Positions 59,501-64,000 of a DNA stretch of 64,000 bases are shown here, piece by piece. The DNA comes from Micromonospora qiuiae (lineage in GTDB: Bacteria > Actinomycetota > Actinomycetes > Mycobacteriales > Micromonosporaceae). How positions within the stretch are numbered: position 1 is the first letter of the stretch; every line of letters starts with the position of its first letter. Under the pieces are notes generated by a model. The model was not told the DNA's origin, did not search any database, and saw only the letters and a program-made list of their open reading frames with translations. The position numbers and the translations under genes were made by a program. Location: contig NZ_BOPC01000018.1 of assembly GCF_016863555.1 (NCBI RefSeq), positions 1 through 64,000 of the forward strand, written 5' to 3'.

Positions 59501-62500
59501 AGGGGCCGTGGTCGGCATGAAACCCTGCGCACGTACGCCGAACTGCTGAACGACTGGACGCGTGCCGATCCAACGAGCTATTCGTACAGCGACTGGGAGG
59601 CGATAGTAGAGAACCCCTCACTGCTTTCCTACTTCTCGTCGAAACCGGATTTGTTCGCCTTGCTGGCCGAGCATCCTGACCTGTTGCACGTCCTCGTGCG
59701 GAAGGATCTGCCAAGCACCGACGAGGAGTTCAGATCATGGTTGGATGGGCCCTTCACCACCAGCGTCCAGCTTCGGTCAGCCGGTGACACGAGGTGGCTC
59801 GAGCCGATGTGGCGGGCGCTGGAGGAGCGCGAGACCCTGCGTTCGCCGGAGGGGCTCGACGTGCGCGGCAGGACACACTTTCTGAAGATCCTGCGCGACA
59901 GCGACGACGACCAGGCGGTTGAACTGGTGCACAGGCTGGTCGAGCTTGACGAGCTGGCCGGGGAGCCGAGGGCCGCCCGTGTGGACGAGCTTCTGCAACT
60001 TCGGCAGAAAGTGCGGGACCACGACCGGATCAATGCGTTGGCGAGGACCTCGGACGAACTGGTCATGGCGCTACTCAAGGAGCCCAACCTGCTGGAGGTG
60101 CTCCTGCTTCGCCCGAGGCTGCTCGACCTGATGGCCGCACCGTACGGCATCGCGCCCCTCCTGCACGATATGCCAGCGCTGTTTCTGGCCATGCGCGACA
60201 GTTATCACCTCTATATAACCTTTGTCGAGGATCCGAGCCTGCGCGACCAGCTTCACCGTCCGGACATCGCCCCTCTGGTCGCGAAGAACCCGTTCTGGAT
60301 TCTTGTGCGGAGCACCCGTCGAGACATGCTGTCCGCGCTCGCATCCTCGGAAGCCAGTAGGGCTCTTCTGTGGGCAAGTCCGGCCGTGGTTGCCGCAGTG
60401 TTGACCCATGACCAGGCCGTGTGGCATGCAGGGCTGTCGGATCAGGGGTTCGTGCGTGCACTCCTGGACCGTGAAGAGTGGGTGCGCGCGGCAGCCTTGA
60501 GTGCACTGCCGCTGACAAGCCTTCTGGCGAGGAATACTCGGGAGGCCGCCTCCACCGTCGGAGAATCGGCCTCGATGCTGGACCGGTTGGAGTCCGCTCC
60601 CGCCGTGGCGGAAGCGCTACGCGACCACCGCCATTCGTTGTCCGAGTCCGAATATGAGAGTTTCTTTGAGGGAGGCTTGTTCGAGCAGTTGAGGATGCAT
60701 CCCTCGTACGCGGCAAAGGCCTTTTCGTCGCCGGACGCCTTGCGTCTGCTGATCGCCGTGCCAAACCTCTCCGCTCTGATAGACGAGCGTCCGAATCTGC
60801 TTGACGTGGTGGTAGCCTCTTCAGCGCTGCGTAACCTGGTCAGCGGAAACCCCTCCCTCGCTGACTATTTCCGGCAGGAACCTGCCGTGTGGCTGTCGTT
60901 GTTGGCCCCCCTGCGGCAACGCGCTTGGTCGGCTCTGCTGAGCTTCCTGAACAGTGCACCCGGAAACGTCGAGCTGCTTGGACGCAACCCGGGACTGGTG
61001 TCTGCCCTGGCCCGCAGTCGTGCCGTTCTGGGCGTGGTCCAGAACGAGACACTGCGACCGGTCCTGGCAGCTAACCCGGACCTGACTGCAGTCCTTAACT
61101 CCCGTCGGGTGCGCGCGCTCATCAACGCCGAGGCTGCGTTCGCCACCGTGCGGACTGTTCCGGTGCTCGACCAGTCGACCTGGCCGATCGTGCTCGACGA
61201 CCCCGAACTGTTGTCCCTCATCCGGTCCGACTCGGGATTTGGACGCACCCTCTTCACCGACGAAGCAATGGTGCAGTTGTATCTGCGGCACCGTAAAGAC
61301 GGCTTCGTCCGGGTGGCGCGGTCACTGGTCGGCGGGCCCCGGCTTTCCGTCCAAGACCTGGCTCGGGAATTGGAAGCACGCGAGCCCGCGGGAGAGCCAT
61401 CGGCCGGGGCAACACCGCCGTCGCGGTCGCCGGCACCGACAGTGGAGGTTGCCGCGAAGGAGTCGGCACCGCCCCAGCAGCCGCCGGGGACCAAGAGCGC
61501 GCTGGAGGAGCAGTACGCCGAACCGGATGCGCAGGAACTCCTGCAGGTGGTTGCCCGTAACACGCAGCTCAGGGACGCGTTCGTCGCCCATGCGGAGATT
61601 CCGTGGGTCCTGATCTTGTGGCCTGAACTCAAGGATGAACTTGATGTTGATCCTGAGCGGATCAACACCATCAGCTTCCACCACTTCCTGGACACCAGCG
61701 AACAGCGGGAGCAGCACAGCTTCGTGTCTGCGTTCCATGGATGGATGGAATCCATCGGCCTGGCACTGCCCGCTGAGGAACTCGGCCTGCGCGACGCCGC
61801 CCGAGTCACCTGGGAACAGGTCCAGCGCGCGCGTCATGAAGCACTCTCGCGAGCCGAGGAAGACGTTCGGAAGCGCTTCGGCAAGCTCAACCCGAGCAAT
61901 CCCGCCACCTGGGAGGTCAGCGACGAAATTCTTTACGGAAACGGCTACGACGCCAGCATGTTCAGCTCGGACGAACTCAAGGTTCTTGAGGCCGCCCGGC
62001 AGGGCGAGGGAATCCGGGAAAGTGGAATTCGACTCAACCACGCCGCACACACCCATGGGGCCGCGCGCGGGCTGGGGGAGGTAAAAGGCATCAGCATGAC
62101 CTGGGTCCTGCTAGCGGACGGCAGGGTGGCCCTCAAAGTCTACGGTGTCAGCAAAAGCAGATCCGCGAACAATTACCGGTGGGAGGGAGCATCCAAGAGT
62201 TTTGTGAAGGGCCCGTTGGAGATCGGTGTCATCGCAGATGATCCGGACCTGACGCGGTCTGTCCAACTGCTTCGCGATCGGCATCGGGTCGCCATGGCCC
62301 CAGCCGTCCCCAACCCACACCCGAGGCCGGTGGACCGGGAGGAGAACGTCAGGCGGACGCTCGTCGAGAGCCTGTCCGAGACCACCTCTGGAACCAAGAA
62401 GAAGAAGAAAAAGAAGAAGAAGGGCGCCACCGCAGCGGTCGACGACAGAGCATTGTCAGCTCCGCCTGGTGGCGAATCTGGCGGGTTGGCGTGGTGGCGT

Positions 62501-64000
62501 CCCGACGGTGTTGATCATGCATCTCCGGAACGGCTGCTGGCGTTGTTTGATCAGCGGTTTGGCTGGATTTCCCAGGTCAATGACGGGGGCGGGGAGCGGA
62601 CGGCAGCCGTCGAGGGCGACGACGGCTGGTTGGCCAACTGCCTGCCTGCTGCGTACGCGGTCTATCTGACCTTGGCGGACGGGCGCCAGACGTTCGTGGC
62701 GCCGCCGGTGGGACGTGGTGAAGGCAGCCGGCCGGGTGACGAAGACGCGAGGGGACTGCCGACCGCTGATCTTGTTGCGTTCGCCAACGATTCCCGGGAC
62801 GGGGTGGGTGCGGGCGCGGAGCCTCGCACACTGGTCGAGGTCGACGGTTTTGGTCCGGTGGCGGCTGCGGTGGGCGCCGCCGGACGCGGCGCGCAGGGTC
62901 TCGTTGTCGTCAGCGAGCCTGGGCAGGGGACGGGGCACGTCTTCAACGTCGTGGCTGACGACGACGGCGTCGTGTTTCTTGATGGTCAGGCAGGACGTCC
63001 GGCGCGACTTCCCGCGAACGGCACACGGATCTTTTTCATTGCGGCGGGGCCGGTGGACGTGACGGTGCCGGGGACACCGGTGACGATCGAGGGGGCCGTC
63101 ACCCGCCTGGCGGGGCCGGCCACAGACAGCTCGAAGGCAATCGCCGAACGTCTGAAGCCCTTGCTGAATCATGTAGGGGCGGGAGCAGAGCCGGAACCCG
63201 GAGCCGATCTGATCGTGATGTCGGATGAGCGTGATCGGGTTTGGGTGGAAGTCCGTGTGCCGGGCCGGGTGGAGCCGGTGAGTCTTGGTTCCTCGCCCAC
63301 CAGTTCGGTCCTCGATCCGTCCGCGAGAGTTCTGGCTGCGGTCCCGATCGACGTTTCCCGGCTCCGGGACGCTGTCGACTTCAGCCGCGAAAATTCCGAA
63401 CTCTGGTCGCGCTCCCTACAGGGAGACGCCTCGGAGTTTGTGCGGAAATTCTCCTCGAAGGCTGTGGGTTCTGCGATCGTGCGGCTGACCCATAAGGCTT
63501 CCGCGGGTGAGTTCATTCGTACGATGCTGGAGCAGTCCAGCCGGACGTGGGCCGATGGGGAAAACCCTGTCACTGTGCTGGATGAGCAGGACCGCATCCT
63601 GCTCGCCGCCGCCGAGGCATCTCTGACATCGGATCCGGATCGGGCGCGGGTGCAGCGAGTGAGGAGCGAGGCCCGTGTCGAGGTGGCGTTGACCCACCAG
63701 CGCCCGCAGGCATCGATTACCGGAACACAACTGGCGCAGCTCAACCTGCTCGAATCATTCGCCACCATGATGGCAGCGGCAGAAATATCCCAGAACAGGG
63801 GTGCCGCGCGGGAGGTCTCGCAGCGGTTGGGCCAGAAATACGGCACACTGCGGGGATTCCAGTTGCCCCGTCAGCCTCCGCAGTCTGACACCAATGCCCC
63901 TCAACAGTCGGTGGAGACCTTCCTGGAAATGACGCGCCCGTTGCAGGACCACGCGCGGGAGCACCTGGATGATCCGACGAACAACATCGAGCTCGTGTTG
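53534..64000 (+). CDS. Giant multidomain T7SS-linked effector/toxin (3' end beyond window)
   Basis: One frame stays open from GTG 53534 (GAAGGGG about 12 nt upstream) to the last base: 3,489 codons without a stop. Order by residue: 1-300 helical, with a WXG-like GSAGRAF turn and two membrane helices (95-128); Thr/Pro/Ser linker; about 405-600 degenerate TcdB/GT32-like region (VPRVVHLVV, DRVGGMAVDP with Asp507-Pro-Thr instead of DxD); linker repeat copy 1 (605-777); about 780-1080 clan-CD-protease-like segment (His918 in FIDGHS, Cys977 in VVLATC); Ser run 1151-1160; linker repeat copy 2 (1252-1389); about 1390-2610 helical repeats of NPxLLxxL type; unknown domain about 2656-2930; nine Lys (2955-2963); Tox-PL papain-like domain about 2983-3176 with Cys3036 (NCLPAA), His3135 (GHVFNV) and Asp3150 (LDGQ). 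More follows. The position after WXG100 genes suggests export by the T7SS. Confidence 0.9.
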   Translation, partial: MPLEVPDSAAGFFKWFYGEEFPGLLPEKIAAFGFTLGAVSGGLERAGGELRAGARRIRGGVEGSAGRAFADAVAGVERSLRVGPEFLRTASELMLKFAATLLYVQVTILAITALLLFELLVALKLFWINPSLLAQWVAKGPVVRQAIFQLLSRTASRSGMDAIFNMVYELLVDVVAQLASRGRKYQRGWDRAATADAAKSAAWEVLFEQVYARGRGGVRRFAGPAVDRMRRVPAGSDAADTVVGTAGRAVDRGLAEGSIEALVMLAMTGRVDMSALHGGVAGALNSVSFDAVRKVRDRVGPSHPDNSTTANPAPTAGWTPTAGNSAPTAEGPIPVGGPIPAGDPASVAGGSAPMPAAVTTSVTSTGLSSPDSPAISTTAVGSSAAGGSGGSTASPVVVDAAVGSRPVPRVVHLVVAETGRLGAEDRARVTAWVEHARAAGWDTTVWLGPEAVEANPDLVAGSLSGHAVTVGRLDDLVAGPFTPRAAAVVSEIARLAVLDRVGGMAVDPTRVPPDGVRLPEAPLLVTGPAGVPYLGPVTSDLAQPIPHTAGSRPDVIAAPPGSQFLRQVRAQLPPLAALHTLNPDELDTVTQALAHGQHITRVLDQHPPQDSPRIQDNRTTNPAETPDRPAGQDRDATESPVEQSPETIAGMSHDELSAVVAPSDRPAEVPPLWPVPARWRGVAGRRRQLVPWVGDGSRSAFGQAGRLTPGHRRPLRPPVPADRARTRRNVRAGWTQNLGLSSGLPGDDLATRQLFGPIPRQVTTVFMYRGPAPASTPVRGTIRAAAERNPENLRPVNMPPIPGDVQRWLVSRLMRFLNFTQNPPLQPSPLSWRVTDSDGFPRIDAQGHPLVRRIGLSFKPPRQEDVASLWSTTIFDGRYSLEIVPGGDSSGRAERAIQYVTRRLPFPIDERTFFIDGHSNQYDFFVATTNRPSQGLVLRGYRAVTGGQLAQLVLESPHYQAAVNTHGDELRVVLATCIALPNAAEFAEALGRSVWATNGVFMVGRLGERYGIGLRMREGEPEPAFYFVDQSGRLFLPNDVSEEEFERRAASLDNGLRRRSTEYQRLRANRNMPGPTIRIDEIDLPTETDSFDAFDLPTPLSSTSVIVPPAGPHVAVASPSDTSFAPQLSPLPPVSPLALDFPRRPSWGQASSSSSSSSSSAAQPTWHPSQIDASEQTGSASPAGRLAPSFPGGQRTAGAGSNPFTGMVRTDDAMINGLRAALQDARAQGDDSLAEQLEKQLATYPEATSGPQHPSQDGRRSQDNDTTSPAETLNQHNPTGVPPLWPVPTRWRAVAAGRRQLLPWIVDGSRNAFGQTARLTPPRRRPLRPAVPADRARMRRNVRAGWTQNLGLSSGLPGDDLAARQLFGPIPRQVTTVFMYRGPAPTSTPMHVSPSVRAAVEAIYNAYAQQNLRVAAESREILTNVLQETEGRGQHDIRDVGMLLLYAFVPVERDGQTEFVPMSLTDLRKIFSFSSDFVEKLADRPQIFPLAVFDPVAIGELFDNYPNVLDKLVERMSGDGWLYFTPGESRPLSFLFEGQRQLLGQLEHNGFLRNLYLYPGRLSALRNLGHYWSFAIDVMPDEGLARLFHHPVVGPELGKVITARSKDEARTFYNRLRFGYSLTSALLERIDHSDDVRDDEGTWRRKEYEFLADNPAIFSISQRYPVSVQAIVAIPGMAREVVNDEKLAAALNQGYIAELLAENPQLGKRLITMGLLNDAVRNPLVAELLSLNIAHFDNFSDEDLPGQIRERTRQDMGAPQQPSMLQRLVAKDENARWVTAALEAHPVLDTLIQAELRRKDLRTLNALRNSKGFNRAKFLAENPALLDQPHEYRWWLRGVTDASWWEKIAALAPEPRKRVLPLILRNFDALGAKLLDESHQKGVGANPGPRWARLIADDPRRAEAVRRSGALRTAIASGFSLVAETVLEAHVLDAIERDEKILAITRFEDFAWYQELKDDPKLVELLAADSGPLVDLLSKVEHLRNYLMSRGRGRHETLRTYAELLNDWTRADPTSYSYSDWEAIVENPSLLSYFSSKPDLFALLAEHPDLLHVLVRKDLPSTDEEFRSWLDGPFTTSVQLRSAGDTRWLEPMWRALEERETLRSPEGLDVRGRTHFLKILRDSDDDQAVELVHRLVELDELAGEPRAARVDELLQLRQKVRDHDRINALARTSDELVMALLKEPNLLEVLLLRPRLLDLMAAPYGIAPLLHDMPALFLAMRDSYHLYITFVEDPSLRDQLHRPDIAPLVAKNPFWILVRSTRRDMLSALASSEASRALLWASPAVVAAVLTHDQAVWHAGLSDQGFVRALLDREEWVRAAALSALPLTSLLARNTREAASTVGESASMLDRLESAPAVAEALRDHRHSLSESEYESFFEGGLFEQLRMHPSYAAKAFSSPDALRLLIAVPNLSALIDERPNLLDVVVASSALRNLVSGNPSLADYFRQEPAVWLSLLAPLRQRAWSALLSFLNSAPGNVELLGRNPGLVSALARSRAVLGVVQNETLRPVLAANPDLTAVLNSRRVRALINAEAAFATVRTVPVLDQSTWPIVLDDPELLSLIRSDSGFGRTLFTDEAMVQLYLRHRKDGFVRVARSLVGGPRLSVQDLARELEAREPAGEPSAGATPPSRSPAPTVEVAAKESAPPQQPPGTKSALEEQYAEPDAQELLQVVARNTQLRDAFVAHAEIPWVLILWPELKDELDVDPERINTISFHHFLDTSEQREQHSFVSAFHGWMESIGLALPAEELGLRDAARVTWEQVQRARHEALSRAEEDVRKRFGKLNPSNPATWEVSDEILYGNGYDASMFSSDELKVLEAARQGEGIRESGIRLNHAAHTHGAARGLGEVKGISMTWVLLADGRVALKVYGVSKSRSANNYRWEGASKSFVKGPLEIGVIADDPDLTRSVQLLRDRHRVAMAPAVPNPHPRPVDREENVRRTLVESLSETTSGTKKKKKKKKKGATAAVDDRALSAPPGGESGGLAWWRPDGVDHASPERLLALFDQRFGWISQVNDGGGERTAAVEGDDGWLANCLPAAYAVYLTLADGRQTFVAPPVGRGEGSRPGDEDARGLPTADLVAFANDSRDGVGAGAEPRTLVEVDGFGPVAAAVGAAGRGAQGLVVVSEPGQGTGHVFNVVADDDGVVFLDGQAGRPARLPANGTRIFFIAAGPVDVTVPGTPVTIEGAVTRLAGPATDSSKAIAERLKPLLNHVGAGAEPEPGADLIVMSDERDRVWVEVRVPGRVEPVSLGSSPTSSVLDPSARVLAAVPIDVSRLRDAVDFSRENSELWSRSLQGDASEFVRKFSSKAVGSAIVRLTHKASAGEFIRTMLEQSSRTWADGENPVTVLDEQDRILLAAAEASLTSDPDRARVQRVRSEARVEVALTHQRPQASITGTQLAQLNLLESFATMMAAAEISQNRGAAREVSQRLGQKYGTLRGFQLPRQPPQSDTNAPQQSVETFLEMTRPLQDHAREHLDDPTNNIELVL
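55346..55864 (+). repeat. Linker repeat copy 1 inside the giant gene
   Basis: The stretch 55538-55864 is repeated in frame at 57374-57700 (offset 1836 bp). Within it, about 150 bp (from CGACGTAACGTCC to GGACCGGCCCCC) are nearly identical, with about two differences. The similarity extends upstream to 55346 after a 105-bp insertion relative to copy 2. It codes a basic linker (WTQNLGLSSGLPGDDLA). Confidence 0.95.
57287..57700 (+). repeat. Linker repeat copy 2 inside the giant gene
   Basis: This is the second copy of the linker at 55346-55864, without the 35-codon insertion. It precedes the helical-repeat region, whereas copy 1 precedes the clan-CD-like segment. Near-identity at DNA level in an otherwise diverged protein points to recent duplication or gene conversion. 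Confidence 0.95.

Noticed and set aside
62396..62422. Poly-A/G run as a sequencing error or gene end
   Set aside because: The frame stays open with coherent protein on both sides, and the Tox-PL motifs follow in the same frame.

Overview
This is a GC-rich actinomycete chromosome segment with frequent GTG starts, GC-rich third codon positions and many ATGA/GTGA stop-start overlaps. A filamentous actinomycete such as a Micromonosporaceae member is likely, but the genus is an inference. I see no tRNA, rRNA, CRISPR array or transposase.

Layout. (1) 66-2388: a B12-dependent acyl-CoA mutase large subunit diverges from a TetR regulator across a palindrome-rich gap. (2) 2442-19997: a HTH regulator diverges from a tightly packed run of 14 same-strand genes (3666-19997). 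These encode two dCTP-deaminase-like proteins (one fused to a rifampicin-phosphotransferase-like dikinase), a CYTH triphosphate-tunnel protein, a HAD phosphatase, a phosphodiesterase-nucleotidyltransferase fusion, a SRPBCC protein, a HprK-like and a dNMP-kinase-like P-loop protein, an antiporter, CTP synthase, an ATP-grasp ligase, an EamA exporter and a metallophosphoesterase. Together they look like a biosynthetic operon for a (probably cytidine-type) nucleotide-derived metabolite. I cannot match it to a known product, and it is the first of two candidates for an undescribed system. (3) 20023-25453: MarR regulator, fused isobutyryl-CoA mutase IcmF, a thiolase remnant with a large internal deletion, and a short-chain dehydrogenase. 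(4) 25538-33349: a minus-strand accessory block with a small secreted protein, ACC deaminase, three alpha/beta hydrolases, a GntR regulator and a large LuxR-family (LAL) regulator. A nearly identical palindrome sits about 53 bp upstream of both acdS and the LAL gene.

(5) 33672-64000: a type VII secretion (ESX-like) locus. A Ser/Thr kinase with a ricin-type lectin tail, a LysM-like membrane protein and two consecutive mycosin-like proteins form one operon. Both mycosins have lost catalytic His and Ser. A terminator and a haloperoxidase-like hydrolase follow. Then come EccC (minus strand) and, divergently, EccD, EccB, small WXG100-like proteins, a Gly/Pro-rich repeat protein, a YbaB-like protein and a pair of small paralogues. 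The window ends inside one uninterrupted reading frame of at least 3,489 codons (53534 to the last base). It encodes a giant mosaic protein with an N-terminal membrane/WXG-like part, a degenerate glycosyltransferase-like segment, a clan-CD-protease-like segment, a long helical-repeat region, a papain-like (Tox-PL) deamidase-type domain and two copies of a recombining linker. This is the second candidate for an undescribed system: a giant T7SS-linked, multi-domain effector or toxin.
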